The notes: a model not told the origin generated them from the sequence alone. Numbered from the stretch's first letter, positions 17,908 to 27,956 are shown. The stretch: 64,000 nucleotides of DNA from Corynebacterium sp. p3-SID1241 (GCA_025144025.1 JALXWS010000002.1:62001-126000), one strand, 5' to 3'. Numbers and translations: made by a program.

Positions 17908-19083
17908 CTAGTTATTGCCAGACTCCCCGTTCGGTGCGGCAGTGCCGCGAGTTTCCAGCTCTTCCAGCTGGGACTCGAGCAGGGTCTTCAGGCGAGTGCG
18001 GTACTCACGCTCGAAGGTGCGCAGCTCGGAGATGCGAGCCTCCAATGCGGTCTGCTGCTGCTTGACCGTGTTCATAACCTCGGTGTGCTTGCGCTCGGCA
18101 TCGGCCTGCAGGGAAGCAGCCTTTTCCTCTGCCTGGCGGATTTGTGCCTCAGCGCGGGAGGAAGCATCAGACTCGGTCTGCTTTGCCTTAGCCTCGGCGT
18201 CAGAAATCAGCTTCTTGGAGCGGGAATCTGCATCCTGCAGCTGGGCGTCGTACTTCTTCTGGGCGTCGGCAAGCTGTTCCTTGGAGCGGGAATCTGCATC
18301 GGTCAGCTGCTTCTCAGCGGCAGTGCGTGCCTCAGACAGCATGGACTCGGCCTCCGCGCGAGCCTCGGAGGTGAGGCGGTCTGCCATCTCTTGTGCCAGC
18401 CCCAGAACGCGGGCGGCCTGCATGTGGGTTTCTGGGGTAGCCAGACCATCGGCGGTCTGAGCGGCTCCGGCACCTGCAATACCTGCAGCTGCGGCACCAG
18501 CCTTGGAAGAACCAGCTGCAGAAGCGGACTTCTTCAGTTCGTCGTTTTCCTTCTTGGAGGCCTCGAGTTCCTTCTTAGCCTGTGCTGCCTCTGCGCGGGC
18601 TGCCTCTGCATCCTTCTTCGCCTGAGCAGCCTCCTCGCGGGCTGCCTTCAAGTCTGCGGAAGAGGAAGCAGCAGCGGAGCCAGACTCCTGTGCCTTGGAA
18701 GCTTCAGCCTGGGCCGACTTAACCTGCTCCTGCAGCTTCTTAGTCTCTTCCTTAGCGCGGGAGAGCTCAGACTTGGAATCCGCCAGCTTGGTTTCGTATT
18801 CGGCGCGCAGCTTGGCCTCAATCTCCTTGCGCAAAGCGGCCTCATCGGTACGAGCAGAAGCTGCGGTCGCGGTATCAGCAGCACCGGCGCCAGCACCCGC
18901 CTTGGCCTGGGAGTTCAGGTCGCTGACCTGTGCCTGCAGGTCTTCGTTTTCGTCCTGTAGCTGGGCAAGGGCGTCTTCTACGAGGTCGAGGAACTGATCC
19001 ACCTCATCTTCGTTGTAGCCGCGCTTGCCAATAGGCGGCTTGCTGAACGCGACGTTGTGAACATCAGCTGGTGACAGTGGCAT
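17908..19083 (-). CDS. wag31: Polar growth organiser Wag31/DivIVA
   Basis: Coiled-coil protein that binds curved membrane at the poles and recruits the elongation machinery; it is essential for apical growth in this order. The 391-residue protein has the conserved DivIVA N-terminal domain ([17 protein letters not shown], then [14 protein letters not shown], about residues 1-60), a long Ala/Glu/Lys/Gln coiled coil (about 35-70 and 75-360) with a low-complexity break near 185-220, and an acidic/Gly end. Repeated [14 protein letters not shown] units appear around 265-300. It is read as a single gene with its own promoter at 19188-19216 and a strong terminator downstream. Confidence 0.95.
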   Translation of the reverse strand: MPLSPADVHNVAFSKPPIGKRGYNEDEVDQFLDLVEDALAQLQDENEDLQAQVSDLNSQAKAGAGAGAADTATAASARTDEAALRKEIEAKLRAEYETKLADSKSELSRAKEETKKLQEQVKSAQAEASKAQESGSAAASSSADLKAAREEAAQAKKDAEAARAEAAQAKKELEASKKENDELKKSASAAGSSKAGAAAAGIAGAGAAQTADGLATPETHMQAARVLGLAQEMADRLTSEARAEAESMLSEARTAAEKQLTDADSRSKEQLADAQKKYDAQLQDADSRSKKLISDAEAKAKQTESDASSRAEAQIRQAEEKAASLQADAERKHTEVMNTVKQQQTALEARISELRTFEREYRTRLKTLLESQLEELETRGTAAPNGESGNN

Positions 19084-19187
19084 GTCTTCTCTTCCCCTTC
19101 AGGTTGATACAACCCCGGAGGTTCCAGGGCCTTAGGAGCTGCGGTTCAGGCTTAGCTAAACCTTCCCCACAAAGGTACATGTGGTTC

Positions 19188-19216
19188 ATAATACGGGTTA
19201 TCGCGATTTATCGTAA
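19188..19216 (-). promoter_or_regulatory. wag31 promoter
   Basis: On the minus strand TTACGA (19211-19216), an exact 17-bp spacer and TATTAT (19188-19193) lie about 100 nt before the wag31 ATG. The DNA between 19084 and 19287 holds no gene. Confidence 0.6.
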
Positions 19217-19287
19217 CCAAACGCCCACAATAATCGACGCTCCGTCGAGTCTCAACGTTTACCACAGGTTTCGAGGCGACGGGGGTG

Positions 19288-19581
19288 CTAGCCCAAGAAA
19301 ACGATTCGCAGAATAAGCGTGAGAATCGAGAGCAAAATAAAGAGCACGAGCACCGATACGTCGAGAGCTACGCCACCCATTTGTAACGGCGGAATCAGGC
19401 GTCGCAATGCCTTGACCGGCGGATCTGTAATTACAAAGAGGGGCTCCGCCATGACCATAAACCAGCGTGGCGGATTGAACTGCCGTGAAAAGGACTGGAT
19501 CATCTCAATGATGATGCGGGCAATGAGCACCCACGTATAAATCCGCACGAGCAGGATAAGAATAATTCCGAGTTGTGTCAC
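19288..19581 (-). CDS. YggT-family membrane protein
   Basis: A 97-residue protein with two YggT repeats: hydrophobic segments at about 5-25 and 70-92, with the family pattern ARIIIEMIQSF...PPRW and EPLFVITDPPVKALRRLIPP between them. YggT proteins are small membrane proteins usually found between sepF and divIVA, as here, and are thought to assist division or membrane homeostasis; the exact role is unknown. I chose GTG 19581, since TAGGCT (19590-19595) ends 8 nt before it; GTG 19587 is also possible. A terminator-like hairpin separates it from sepF. Confidence 0.85.
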   Translation of the reverse strand: MTQLGIILILLVRIYTWVLIARIIIEMIQSFSRQFNPPRWFMVMAEPLFVITDPPVKALRRLIPPLQMGGVALDVSVLVLFILLSILTLILRIVFLG

Positions 19582-19603
19582 AATCACTGAGCCTATCGAA
19601 TAA

Positions 19604-19638
19604 ACCCCCGCAGGTGCCCAATCGGCACCCACGGGGGT
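19604..19638 (-). terminator. Hairpin between sepF and yggT
   Basis: Two 6-7-bp GC stems separated by a 2x2 internal loop (outer ACCCCCG, inner GGTGCC), followed on the minus strand by TTTATTC. It is a weak terminator or attenuator after sepF. Confidence 0.5.
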
Positions 19639-19657
19639 CGGGTAAAAAATAATTGCT

Positions 19658-20110
19658 TTAGCGGAGGCCGGCTGCGCGCTCGAGCTCGTGCTTAGCGATG
19701 TCCGCAGACTTCGGCACGATGGAAAAGACCTTACGCTCCGTGTCCATTCCCTTGGTGAGGTTGAGCATTCGACCCTCGAGACCAAAGCAGAGGCCGGCGG
19801 CAAAGTCGATGAAGCGCTTAGCGGTGGCCTTTTCGGCGTCGGTAAGCTCAAAGACCACTGCGTCACCATCACGGAAAGGCTCGCCCACCTTGGCGGCATC
19901 ATTGAAAGACGTCAGCGAAATAGCCACGATGGTCGGTACAAAATCCTCCTCTACCGGAGCAGACTCATAAGACTGAGGCGCCCGGCGTGGGGCGTAGGCG
20001 GAGGAGCTATTTCCGGAGTAACGCGGCTCCTCGTTGTAGTAGGCATCGTCCTCTTCGATGTCCATCGGCCCAAGACCGAAGAAATCCTTCGTCTTATCAA
20101 TGAATGACAT
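19658..20110 (-). CDS. sepF: Cell-division protein SepF
   Basis: Membrane anchor of FtsZ; it fills this role in actinobacteria, which lack ftsA and zipA. The 150-residue protein has an N-terminal amphipathic helix (MSFIDKTKDFFGLG), an acidic/Tyr-rich linker (about 15-65) and the SepF core (about 66-150) with IVAISLTSFNDAAKVGEPF and the glycine-rich dimer segment GLCFGLEGRM. ATG 20110 has GGGAG 8 nt upstream, and homology begins there; an upstream in-frame start (20149) lacks both. It lies in the usual place after pgeF-yggS. Confidence 0.93.
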   Translation of the reverse strand: MSFIDKTKDFFGLGPMDIEEDDAYYNEEPRYSGNSSSAYAPRRAPQSYESAPVEEDFVPTIVAISLTSFNDAAKVGEPFRDGDAVVFELTDAEKATAKRFIDFAAGLCFGLEGRMLNLTKGMDTERKVFSIVPKSADIAKHELERAAGLR

Positions 20111-20214
20111 TTTTGGGTCTCCCTCTGACCTAAATTTGTACAAGTTCAAACGCGCAAAATGTGTCTGGTGTGACGCATGTGATTTACGCTGTGAAATGCG
20201 CTTTTGCGATATTT

Positions 20215-20916
20215 TTAACCTACTGGCCGCGGTCCCATGATACTGGTTCCGACACGCACGATATCGCTGCCCGCGGCAATTGCTTCAGCCATGTCCGCAC
20301 TCATTCCGGCAGACATTTTCAGCGGGCGGTTCACCTCGGCAGATAGCCGGTCGGCTTCCTGGCGCACACCGCGAAATACCTCACCCGCATCGGCGTCGAG
20401 CGGCGGAACAACCATGAGACCTGCGAGGTCGAGATGCTCCGCTCCTTCTACTGCATCCACAAGCTCACTGAGCGCGCTGGGGATAACGCCTCCGCGAGTG
20501 CCATCGCCGTCGGCGGAGACCTGGATAAAGACCGATAGGTTGCCTTCGCGCTCGCCACGTTCCTTTGCCAAGGAAACACCTCGCTCCAACGCGCGGGCGA
20601 GCTTGAGGGAATCGACCGAATGGACGCTTGCCGCCCAACGGGCCACATGGTTGGCTTTCTTAGTCTGAATCTGGCCGATCATATGGAATCGCAGCTGTGG
20701 CAGCTCAGAGGCCTTGGCGCGGGCTTCTTGCTCCCGATTTTCGGCGACATCAGTAACCCCTAGTTCGGCTAAGAGGGCAATATCTGCAGCTGGATGAAAC
20801 TTCGTCACCGGCAGCAACTCCGGAGGCATGCGATCTGATTGCGCCGATAGCCGGTTAATTTCGGCGCGAGTAGCCTCAAGATTTTCCTCTAGCTGTGTTT
20901 TACGGTCCGTCATCAT
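20215..20916 (-). CDS. yggS: YggS-family PLP homeostasis protein
   Basis: Binds pyridoxal phosphate without known catalysis and buffers cellular PLP. The 233-residue protein has the single-domain alanine-racemase barrel: PVTKFHP carries the PLP lysine (about residue 38), then FHMIGQIQTKKAN, SVDSL and a C-terminal phosphate-binding SAGMSADM...IVRVGTSIMG. The start overlaps the stop of pgeF in ATGA, so the pair is translationally coupled. There are 104 bp to sepF, enough for a separate sepF promoter. Confidence 0.92.
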   Translation of the reverse strand: MMTDRKTQLEENLEATRAEINRLSAQSDRMPPELLPVTKFHPAADIALLAELGVTDVAENREQEARAKASELPQLRFHMIGQIQTKKANHVARWAASVHSVDSLKLARALERGVSLAKERGEREGNLSVFIQVSADGDGTRGGVIPSALSELVDAVEGAEHLDLAGLMVVPPLDADAGEVFRGVRQEADRLSAEVNRPLKMSAGMSADMAEAIAAGSDIVRVGTSIMGPRPVG

Positions 20917-21644
20917 TTAGCCTCCAACCAAATCAGCCCGGCTTGGCGGCCGGTAGTGCCTTCGCGGCGATAGGAAAAGAAATCTTCGTCTTCAATGGTG
21001 CAGCGCGGGTCGGATTCAATCGCGGTGATACCTAGCCCCATGAGCTGGCGAATCAGCCCTGCGCGCACGTCGATTCCCCACGTGCCTTTCGACGTCCGAG
21101 TCTTGGAACCAGGCAGCCGGCGCTCCACGTCATCGGCCATCTGTTCCGGGACTTCGTAATTCTTTCCCGAAGCGGCTGGGCCCATGACTACTTGGATGCG
21201 CTCAGGTTGAGCCCCGAGTTTCTGCATTTCGTGCACGGTATTTACCACGATGCCGTTACGGGCACCCAAGCGGCCGGCGTGAGCGGCGGCGATGACGCCA
21301 GCGGCGACGTCGACAAGCAGAACCGGCGTGCAATCCGCAACAAGGACGCCCAAGCCAATGCGACGCTGGGTGGTAACAATAGCGTCGGTGGCCGGCACGG
21401 GCTGATCCTGCGGGCCATCAATAACAGTGACGGTATTAGTGTGCAGCTGCTCCATCCACACGATATCGTCCACGCCGGTCACACGCTTAAGGCGTTCGCG
21501 GTTAGCAGCTACCGCGGCGGGGTCATCGCCGACATGATGCCCCAAGTTGAAAGAGTCATATGGAATAGCAGACGCCCCGCCGGCACGGCTAGTAAAAACC
21601 ATGCGGACGGGGCGTTTGGTGCGATGTTCCTCGTTTACTGGCAT
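20913..21644 (-). CDS. pgeF: Laccase-domain purine nucleoside phosphorylase / peptidoglycan editing factor (YfiH/PgeF family)
   Basis: Family members act on purine nucleosides and, in E. coli, keep incorrect residues out of peptidoglycan stems. The 243-residue protein has the Cu-oxidase_4 fold with the conserved His/Cys/His set visible in LGHHVGD, VADCTPVLLVD and AAHAGRLG. The start at ATG 21644 was preferred to an overlapping GTG at 21650. It follows ftsZ by 24 nt and precedes yggS with a 4-nt overlap, the standard actinobacterial order. Confidence 0.88.
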   Translation of the reverse strand: MPVNEEHRTKRPVRMVFTSRAGGASAIPYDSFNLGHHVGDDPAAVAANRERLKRVTGVDDIVWMEQLHTNTVTVIDGPQDQPVPATDAIVTTQRRIGLGVLVADCTPVLLVDVAAGVIAAAHAGRLGARNGIVVNTVHEMQKLGAQPERIQVVMGPAASGKNYEVPEQMADDVERRLPGSKTRTSKGTWGIDVRAGLIRQLMGLGITAIESDPRCTIEDEDFFSYRREGTTGRQAGLIWLEAK

Positions 21645-21668
21645 GCACACCAGCGTAGCGCTTTGCGC

Positions 21669-22988
21669 TTAGCGCATGAAGGAAGGCACGTCGAGGTCGT
21701 CGTCACCGTCATCATCGCGGCGCTGGGATGGGCGGGACAAACGGTAATCATCGCGGCGCTCCTCCCGGGAGAAACGGTCAGAGTTGGTGAACAGACCGCT
21801 GGACTCGGGGCGACGCTCCTCGGCTGGGCGCTCCGGAGTATAGCGCTCACGGTCCTGACCGGCGCGCGGCTCGTAGGAGTGGCGCGGGGAGTAATCGTCC
21901 TGTACCGGCTGAGCGGCAGCAGGCTGTGCCGGAGCTGGGGTGACGGGCTCTGCCGCTTCGCGCTGACGGTTATCGAAAAGCGAACCCGGCTTGCGCTGCT
22001 CCTGCTGCGGCTGCTGCTGTGCCGCGGCTTGCGCCATATTGGCCTCGGCGTCAAAGCCGGTGGCGATGATCGTGATGCGGATTTCATCGCCCAAGGTGTC
22101 GTCGATGATGGTACCGAAGATGAGGTTGACGTCCTCGTCGGCACGCTCTTCCACCATGGAAGCCGCGGCATTAACCTCGTGCAGGCCGAGGTCGGAACCA
22201 CCGGCGATAGAGAGCAGCACGCCCTTAGCGCCTTCCATCGTGGATTCTAGTAGCGGGGAGTTAATGGCCTGCTCGGCAGCGGTCATAGCGCGGTCATCGC
22301 CGCGGGCGGAACCGATACCCATAAGCGCAGAGCCGGCATCGGACATGACGGAGCGGACGTCAGCAAAGTCGACGTTGATCATGCCCGGGATGGTGATCAA
22401 GTTGGTAATACCCTGCACACCATTGTGCAGCACCTCATCGGCGGCGCGGAAAGCTTCGACGATGGACAGTTCTTCCCCACCGAGCTGCATCAGGCGGTCA
22501 TTCGGGATGACAATGAGGGTATCGCAGACCTCGCGCAGCTCCTCGATGCCAGACATGGCCTGGCGGGTACGGCGGGCACCCTCGAACTTGAACGGGCGCG
22601 TAACCACACCGACGGTCAGGGCACCCATCTTCTTCGCGATGGACGCCACAACCGGAGCAGCACCGGTGCCGGTTCCGCCGCCTTCGCCGGCAGTCACGAA
22701 GACCATATCGGAGCCCTGCAGGGCGTCTTCAATTTCGGACTTGTGGTCTTCTGCAGAGGTCTTGCCCACCTCAGGGTTAGCGCCGGCGCCAAGGCCGCGG
22801 GTGGCCTCGCGGCCGATGTCGAGCTTGGTGTCGGCATCGGAGAAGATGAGGGCCTGGGAGTCGGTATTGATGGCGACGAATTGGACGCCCTTGAGGCCTT
22901 CTTCAATCATGCGGTTGACGGCGTTGACGCCACCACCGCCGACGCCGACGACCTTGATATCCGCGAGATTGTTATTGGAAGAGATCAT
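21669..22988 (-). CDS. ftsZ: Cell-division GTPase FtsZ
   Basis: Tubulin homologue that polymerises into the division ring. The 439-residue protein has [11 protein letters not shown] (about 17-27), the tubulin signature GGGTGTG (103-109), NTDSQAL and the synergy loop, then a Gln/Arg/Pro-rich linker (about 320-425) and the conserved C-terminal peptide [10 protein letters not shown], to which SepF binds. ATG 22988 has AAAGGTGAG upstream; a 5-residue-longer start (23003) is unlikely. A 311-bp gene-free region upstream carries its own promoter signals, so ftsZ is not wholly dependent on ftsQ transcription. Confidence 0.97.
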   Translation of the reverse strand: MISSNNNLADIKVVGVGGGGVNAVNRMIEEGLKGVQFVAINTDSQALIFSDADTKLDIGREATRGLGAGANPEVGKTSAEDHKSEIEDALQGSDMVFVTAGEGGGTGTGAAPVVASIAKKMGALTVGVVTRPFKFEGARRTRQAMSGIEELREVCDTLIVIPNDRLMQLGGEELSIVEAFRAADEVLHNGVQGITNLITIPGMINVDFADVRSVMSDAGSALMGIGSARGDDRAMTAAEQAINSPLLESTMEGAKGVLLSIAGGSDLGLHEVNAAASMVEERADEDVNLIFGTIIDDTLGDEIRITIIATGFDAEANMAQAAAQQQPQQEQRKPGSLFDNRQREAAEPVTPAPAQPAAAQPVQDDYSPRHSYEPRAGQDRERYTPERPAEERRPESSGLFTNSDRFSREERRDDYRLSRPSQRRDDDGDDDLDVPSFMR

Positions 22989-23299
22989 GTGAGTAGGTCT
23001 CACCTTTCGCTACTGTATGTCTGCACGTGCATTAAACGAGGAATGTAATGCGTTCCGCCGAAGGCGAATCGCGTTCCTCTCCATCTTTAACGACAGCCGT
23101 GTAATTTTCACGCACATTTTCCGCGTGTCGAGACCCTCAAGTTCCACTTTAGGGTTTCTTACCTGCGGTTTTGTTAGTCACACCCGTATCATCCGCCCCA
23201 GGTTGCGGGCAGAGAAAAAGGCCCGTGCAGCGCACGCGCCTAAGCGGTGCCGCACCGAGCCGAAAAAAGATAACAAGTGCGTGTGGGGGCACCCAGCCC
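22989..23299 (-). promoter_or_regulatory. ftsZ upstream region: promoter and hairpin elements
   Basis: There is no gene in these 311 bp. From upstream to downstream on the minus strand it contains the ftsQ terminator hairpin (23220-23242), a near-perfect inverted repeat ACCCTCAAGT/ACTTTAGGGT with a 3-bp centre (23133-23155) and a -10-like TACAGT (23012-23017), with the AAAGGTGAG ribosome binding site close behind. Multiple ftsZ promoters are known in C. glutamicum; which of these elements is active here is inference. Confidence 0.5.
23220..23242 (-). terminator. Terminator between ftsQ and ftsZ
   Basis: A 10-bp stem with one mismatch and a 3-nt loop is followed on the minus strand by TTTTTCTC. 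It stands about 57 nt after the ftsQ stop and should end or attenuate transcripts from the murC-ftsQ side. Confidence 0.7.
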
Positions 23300-23971
23300 C
23301 TATCCGCGGGTGGTGACCAACTCAGGGTTGGAGATATTCCATTCGCGGCCCTCCATCTTCAACACCGTGGCAAAAGCATGCGCCTTGTCCTCATCATTGG
23401 AGTCGCTCGCGCCCCAGAAGACGCGGCGGCCGTCCTTGGTAGTGAAGGTGAGAGAATATTGATCGGCCACCTCGAGTGTTGCGACCTGGTTGCGCACCTC
23501 GTCTGAGAGCGCTGCAATGGCGCGCACCGCGTCCTGGGTTTGGGAAGAACCGCTATCGACGGAACCAGTTACTTCGACTGCGCCGGCGGGAGGCTCCGCG
23601 GAAGTAAATTCCTCGCCTTTATCATCGATCAGAATGGGCTTATTATCGCGCTTTACAAAAGCCACGGCCTTGTGCTCGGCCACATTAATGGTCAAGGTCG
23701 AGGGAAAATCGCGGGAGACGGTCGCCGAATCGACCCAATCCAACCCGGCCACACCGGAAGCTGCCTCGCGCGCATTGACGCGCAGCAAGTTTTCGCCCTC
23801 GGGGACACCGGCGGCCTCTTCTACCTGCGCCGGATCCAGCTGATGGAGGCCTTCCACCTGGAAATTTCGCACCTTAAGGATGGGCACCGTCCACAACACG
23901 ATTCCGGCGATGAGGGCAACTGCAACAACAGCAGCGACTATCCCGGCGATGAGCTTTAAGGATACGCGCAC
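23300..23971 (-). CDS. ftsQ: Cell-division protein FtsQ
   Basis: Bitopic divisome protein that links early ring proteins to the septal synthases. The 223-residue protein has a very short cytoplasmic end, one membrane segment (about 7-29), a POTRA domain (about 30-102; LKVRNFQVEGLHQLDPAQVEEAAG) and the FtsQ/DivIB beta domain. It is shorter than mycobacterial FtsQ because the cytoplasmic part is nearly absent. The GTG start shares one base with the murC stop (TAGTG), so translation is coupled. Confidence 0.93.
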   Translation of the reverse strand: MRVSLKLIAGIVAAVVAVALIAGIVLWTVPILKVRNFQVEGLHQLDPAQVEEAAGVPEGENLLRVNAREAASGVAGLDWVDSATVSRDFPSTLTINVAEHKAVAFVKRDNKPILIDDKGEEFTSAEPPAGAVEVTGSVDSGSSQTQDAVRAIAALSDEVRNQVATLEVADQYSLTFTTKDGRRVFWGASDSNDEDKAHAFATVLKMEGREWNISNPELVTTRG

Positions 23972-25434
23972 TAGCTCGCCCGCAATTCGTCGAGGATTTC
24001 TGCGGCCACCATAGTTACCGAGCCAGCGCCGATGGTCAGTACCACATCTCCAGGCTCTACTACGGATACGACGTCACGAGCAGCGGCGGAAAAGTCCGGC
24101 TCGAAAATAACCTGCATATCAGTGGGCATCTTATCGGTAATGATGCGGGAGGTAATTCCCTCCACGGGCTGTTCTCGTGCGCCATAGATGTCGAGGACAA
24201 CGGCGGCGTCGGCAAGCGAAAGTGCTTGGGCAAACTCGGCGTCGAATTCCATGGTGCGCGAGTACAGGTGCGGCTGGAAGCACGCGATGACGCGCCCGCC
24301 GTGGCCCTCCGCCTCAACCTTTGCGCGGGCGGCCTGCAGCACTGCAGCGACCTCGGTGGGATGGTGGGCATAATCATCAAAGACGTGCACGGGCTTGCCC
24401 TGCATGTCGACGCTCCCGCGGTACTCAAATCGCCTGCGCACACCGCTAAAATCAGCCAAACCCTCTGCGATTGCGGCCGGCGTGCCGCCGGAGAGCACGC
24501 CAGCGATCAAGGCACCCAGTGAGTTCAGCACCATGTGGTGGCCTGGGATCTGCAACTCGTAGCGCACGGTCTCCGCTACCCCAGGCAGAGTGAGCTTAAC
24601 TGTGGTATCCATGCCCTCGGCCGTGGTCTCTTCGTGCACAAGCTCCGCGGCCAACGGAACGGAGGAGGTCAAAGCCTTGTCCGGAGAACCATAGCCCACG
24701 ACGTTGATGCCGCGCCGTAGCGCACGCTCACCTGCTCGGGCAGCGTGCTCATCTTCCACGCAGACAACGAGAAAGCCAGTTTCCGGGGTGACGAGGTTAG
24801 CGAAGTCATCAAAGACCTGGAAATAGGCCTCTTCGGTATGGAAAAAATCCAGATGATCAGGCTCAATGGTGGTGACTACGGCAACATCGGGGCTATAGCG
24901 CAGCAGGGAGGCATCGGATTCATCCGCCTCTGCAACGAAGGCCTCACCAGTGCCGCCGTGGGCGTTGGTGCCTGCGCGATTGAGCTGGCCGCCGATGGCG
25001 AAGGAAGGATCGAGGCCGGCATGTTGCATGGCGCTCACTGTCATGGACGTGGTGGAAGTCTTGCCGTGGGTGCCAGCCAGCAGCACCTGCTTGTGGCCCT
25101 CCATCAATGCGGCGAGCAGGTCGGAGCGGCGGATGACCGGGATATCGTTCTCTTTCGCAGCCAATAGCTCCGGATTATCCTGCGGAATGGCGGCGAAGGA
25201 GGTAACCACGACAGTGGGCAGCTCGCCGGAAAGACACAGGTTTTCCGCGGCGTGCCCAATCGCGACCTTGGCGCCCATGGTGCGCAATACCTCTACTGGG
25301 GTGGAGTCTTTCACATCGGAACCGGTAACCACCGCGTCGCGGGCGGCAAGGATGCGTGCCAAGCCCGACATCCCAGAACCGCCGATTCCGATGAAGTGGG
25401 CACGGCGGAGATCGTAGTGTGCGGGGTCGGCCAT
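23971..25434 (-). CDS. murC: UDP-N-acetylmuramate-L-alanine ligase
   Basis: Adds the first stem-peptide residue to UDP-MurNAc, using ATP, in the cytoplasm. The 487-residue protein has the nucleotide-binding [13 protein letters not shown] (about 14-26), the Mur ligase P-loop GTHGKTSTT (121-129), EADESD and the C-terminal ligase domain with DDYAHHPTE. Its start directly abuts the murG stop and its end overlaps ftsQ. No ddl gene stands between murC and ftsQ, as usual in this order. Confidence 0.96.
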   Translation of the reverse strand: MADPAHYDLRRAHFIGIGGSGMSGLARILAARDAVVTGSDVKDSTPVEVLRTMGAKVAIGHAAENLCLSGELPTVVVTSFAAIPQDNPELLAAKENDIPVIRRSDLLAALMEGHKQVLLAGTHGKTSTTSMTVSAMQHAGLDPSFAIGGQLNRAGTNAHGGTGEAFVAEADESDASLLRYSPDVAVVTTIEPDHLDFFHTEEAYFQVFDDFANLVTPETGFLVVCVEDEHAARAGERALRRGINVVGYGSPDKALTSSVPLAAELVHEETTAEGMDTTVKLTLPGVAETVRYELQIPGHHMVLNSLGALIAGVLSGGTPAAIAEGLADFSGVRRRFEYRGSVDMQGKPVHVFDDYAHHPTEVAAVLQAARAKVEAEGHGGRVIACFQPHLYSRTMEFDAEFAQALSLADAAVVLDIYGAREQPVEGITSRIITDKMPTDMQVIFEPDFSAAARDVVSVVEPGDVVLTIGAGSVTMVAAEILDELRAS

Positions 25435-26535
25435 TTATTTATCCTTCCTTCCGGCGACGTCTTCGGCCTCAAAAACGCGGGCGGCAATGCGGTCTGCGAT
25501 GGTATTGGCTACATCCCCGGCACTGGAGTGGGCTGCGGCGTGCGTCATCGAATCGAGGCGCTTCTGATCCCCTAGGATCCCGCGTACCTCGGAAATGAGG
25601 CGCTCCGAGGTCAGCTCCGCATCGAGGATTTGGATGGCGGCGCCGGCCTCGACCACCTCGCGGGAGTTAAGCGCTTGTTCACCATTGCCGTGTGGCAGCG
25701 GGATATAGATGGCGGGCAGGCCTGCGGCGGAGACTTCGGCTACGGTCATGGCGCCAGAGCGGCACACGACGAGATCGGCCACTGCGAGAGCAGAGCCCAT
25801 GTCTTCGATATACGGCAGTGCCGCGTAGTTTGGGTGCTCTGCCGGCGGATCGTTCTTCTTGCCATAAGCGTGCAGAAGCTGGAAGTCCTTGGCCAGGTCT
25901 TCCACCGCCCCAGCCACGGCGCGGTTGATGCTGGCGGCGCCTTGAGAGCCGCCGGTAATAAGGATGGTGGGAAGCTCAGCCAAGTTCCACTTGGTGCGTG
26001 CGTCTGCGGCAAGGTTGCCATTCAGGTCTTCTGCTAGGCTCGGACGCACGGGGATGCCTACGACTTCACCCGGCATGCCGGAGTCAGGGTGGGCGTTGAG
26101 GCCGATTCCGCCCATCTTCACGCCAAGCTTATTGGCTATTCCTGCCAATGCATTGGTCTCGAGAACATAAAACGGAATGCCGAGGGAGCGCGCAGCAATA
26201 TAGGCTGGCCCTGCAACGTAGCCACCGGTGCCAAAGACGACATCCGCCTCGACGTCCTTGAGCACCTGCTTGGCCTCCCTCACCGCGCGGGAAAGGTTTA
26301 ACGGCAATTTGAAAAGCTGCGCGTTGATCTTGCGGGGGATCGGCACTGGAGTAATCAAGCGAAGATCCACGCCGCGAGCGGGAATGATATCGCGCTCGAG
26401 GCCCTTTTCGGTGCCGAGCGCGGTAATGCGTGCGCCGTGGCGCTCGCGCAAAGCTTCGCCCACGGCAAGGGCGGGTTCAATATGTCCGGCGGTGCCGCCA
26501 CCTGCGATGACGGCGGAAATAGGCGTGGAATTCAT
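25435..26535 (-). CDS. murG: UDP-N-acetylglucosamine-N-acetylmuramyl-(pentapeptide) pyrophosphoryl-undecaprenol GlcNAc transferase
   Basis: Converts lipid I to lipid II at the inner membrane face. The 366-residue GT28 enzyme has the glycine loop GGGTAGHIEPA (about 12-22), the second G-rich loop in VVFGTGGYVAGP and the donor-binding GGSQGAASINRAV and CRSGAMTVAEVSAAGLPAIYIPLP segments. Length is normal. It lies 23 nt after ftsW and directly before murC. Confidence 0.96.
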   Translation of the reverse strand: MNSTPISAVIAGGGTAGHIEPALAVGEALRERHGARITALGTEKGLERDIIPARGVDLRLITPVPIPRKINAQLFKLPLNLSRAVREAKQVLKDVEADVVFGTGGYVAGPAYIAARSLGIPFYVLETNALAGIANKLGVKMGGIGLNAHPDSGMPGEVVGIPVRPSLAEDLNGNLAADARTKWNLAELPTILITGGSQGAASINRAVAGAVEDLAKDFQLLHAYGKKNDPPAEHPNYAALPYIEDMGSALAVADLVVCRSGAMTVAEVSAAGLPAIYIPLPHGNGEQALNSREVVEAGAAIQILDAELTSERLISEVRGILGDQKRLDSMTHAAAHSSAGDVANTIADRIAARVFEAEDVAGRKDK

Positions 26536-26558
26536 AGCCTAAAGGCTACCAGCGCCAC

Positions 26559-27956
26559 CTAGCGATAGCGGCGCTCGGCGCGCGGATAGCGGCCTGCTCC
26601 GGTAACGGGACGGCCAAAGCGTTCCTCGCGCACGCGGGAACGGGGCTCCTGTGGGCGGGCGTGGCGGCCCTGCTGCTTCTTTTTCGGCTTGGGCACCGGT
26701 TGCGGCTCGCCAATGAAAAAGAGGCGGTCAAACAGCGGGCGGCCGAAATTCTGCATTGCGGAAATCTGCATTGGCTCGTGACGCGCCACGTTGCACAAAA
26801 TACCCATCGAACCGATGGTAATGATAGCCGCAGTACCACCGGCAGAAATCATGGGCAGCTGAATACCGGTCACCGGTAACAAACCAACGACGTAGCCGAT
26901 ATTCACGAAAGCCTGGGTAACCACGCCGATGGTTAGCGTAGCGGCAAGCAGAGACTGGAATTGATTTTGCGCGCGCATCGCAGTGCGCAGGCCCACATAG
27001 CCCATGGCAGCGAAGAGAACGATTACGAGCGCGCCGCCCCACCAGCCGAGCTCCTCGCCAACGATGGCGTAAATAAAGTCATTCTTTGCCTCAGGGAGGT
27101 AGAACCACTTGGCGCGGGATTGGCCGATGCCAACGCCCCAAAAGCCGCCGTCGGCAAGCGAGAGGAAGCCTTGATAAGACTGGAAACCTGTGCCTTGAGT
27201 ATCGGAAATATTGCCCACCAAGGCATCAAAATAGGTGTGGAAACGATTCGAGCGGAAACCGCCCTTAAGGAAGATAAATATCAACCCTAGGACCCCGGCA
27301 ACACCGATCGTCGCGGGAACTCGCCAGTCAACACCAGCGAAAATAAGGGTAAAGACTACAACGAGAGCAAAGGACAAGGCCATGCCCATATCTCCCTGCA
27401 GGGCAATGAGCAAAAACATCACGCCTGCGATTAGGGAGTACATCATGAAGGGATCAGTAAACTTCAAGGATTTGTGCTCTTTATCCGCTAATACGGTCGC
27501 GCCGAACATGCCGACTGCAATACGTGCGAGCTCCGAGGGCTGCAGGGAGAACGGGCCCAAGTAGATCCACGACTGCGAACCTACCTCCTCGCGGCCGGTA
27601 CCGACCCCGGGGATGAGCACCGCAATGAGCAAGATGATCGATAATCCCACGATCCACGGCACGCATTTACGCAATGTATGCGGTGATACCTTCAGGCCAA
27701 GCCAGAAGGCAACGAGACCAAGAAAGACCATCGCACACTGCCGCAGCGCTTGATTCCACACGCCGCCGTCCTCGGTTAATGAGGTGGCCATGGAAGAGGA
27801 AAAGACCATGAGCACACCAATGCCGATGAGCGAGAAGATGATGATGCGCAGCAGTTGATAATCAAGGCCGGCCTGCTGGCGGGCTTGCTCGCGCAGCTCG
27901 CGGACGCGGTCGCCCAAGCTCTTCGGGCGCGGGCGCTGCTGGGAGGTGGCCGTCAT
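26559..27956 (-). CDS. ftsW: Septal peptidoglycan glycosyltransferase FtsW (SEDS family)
   Basis: Polymerises lipid II at the septum together with FtsI. The 465-residue protein has about 10 membrane segments, the SEDS signature region (GIGQSRAKWFYLPEAKNDFIY with the following EELGWWG) and a basic, Arg/Pro/Lys-rich cytoplasmic tail (about 405-465). Segments near VGLLPVTGIQLPMISAGGT identify the RodA/FtsW family. Its place between murD and murG, near ftsI, distinguishes it from RodA. Both ends are spaced for one operon (28 nt and 23 nt). Confidence 0.95.
   Translation of the reverse strand: MTATSQQRPRPKSLGDRVRELREQARQQAGLDYQLLRIIIFSLIGIGVLMVFSSSMATSLTEDGGVWNQALRQCAMVFLGLVAFWLGLKVSPHTLRKCVPWIVGLSIILLIAVLIPGVGTGREEVGSQSWIYLGPFSLQPSELARIAVGMFGATVLADKEHKSLKFTDPFMMYSLIAGVMFLLIALQGDMGMALSFALVVVFTLIFAGVDWRVPATIGVAGVLGLIFIFLKGGFRSNRFHTYFDALVGNISDTQGTGFQSYQGFLSLADGGFWGVGIGQSRAKWFYLPEAKNDFIYAIVGEELGWWGGALVIVLFAAMGYVGLRTAMRAQNQFQSLLAATLTIGVVTQAFVNIGYVVGLLPVTGIQLPMISAGGTAAIITIGSMGILCNVARHEPMQISAMQNFGRPLFDRLFFIGEPQPVPKPKKKQQGRHARPQEPRSRVREERFGRPVTGAGRYPRAERRYR

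Noticed and set aside
18085..18960. 291-codon plus-strand frame inside wag31
   Set aside because: Its Leu/Cys/Gly-rich sequence is the antisense image of the Ala/Glu/Lys coiled-coil codons.
20161..20177. GlxR (cAMP-receptor) site TGTGACGCATGTGA before sepF
   Set aside because: Only the left half fits; the second half lacks TCACA symmetry.
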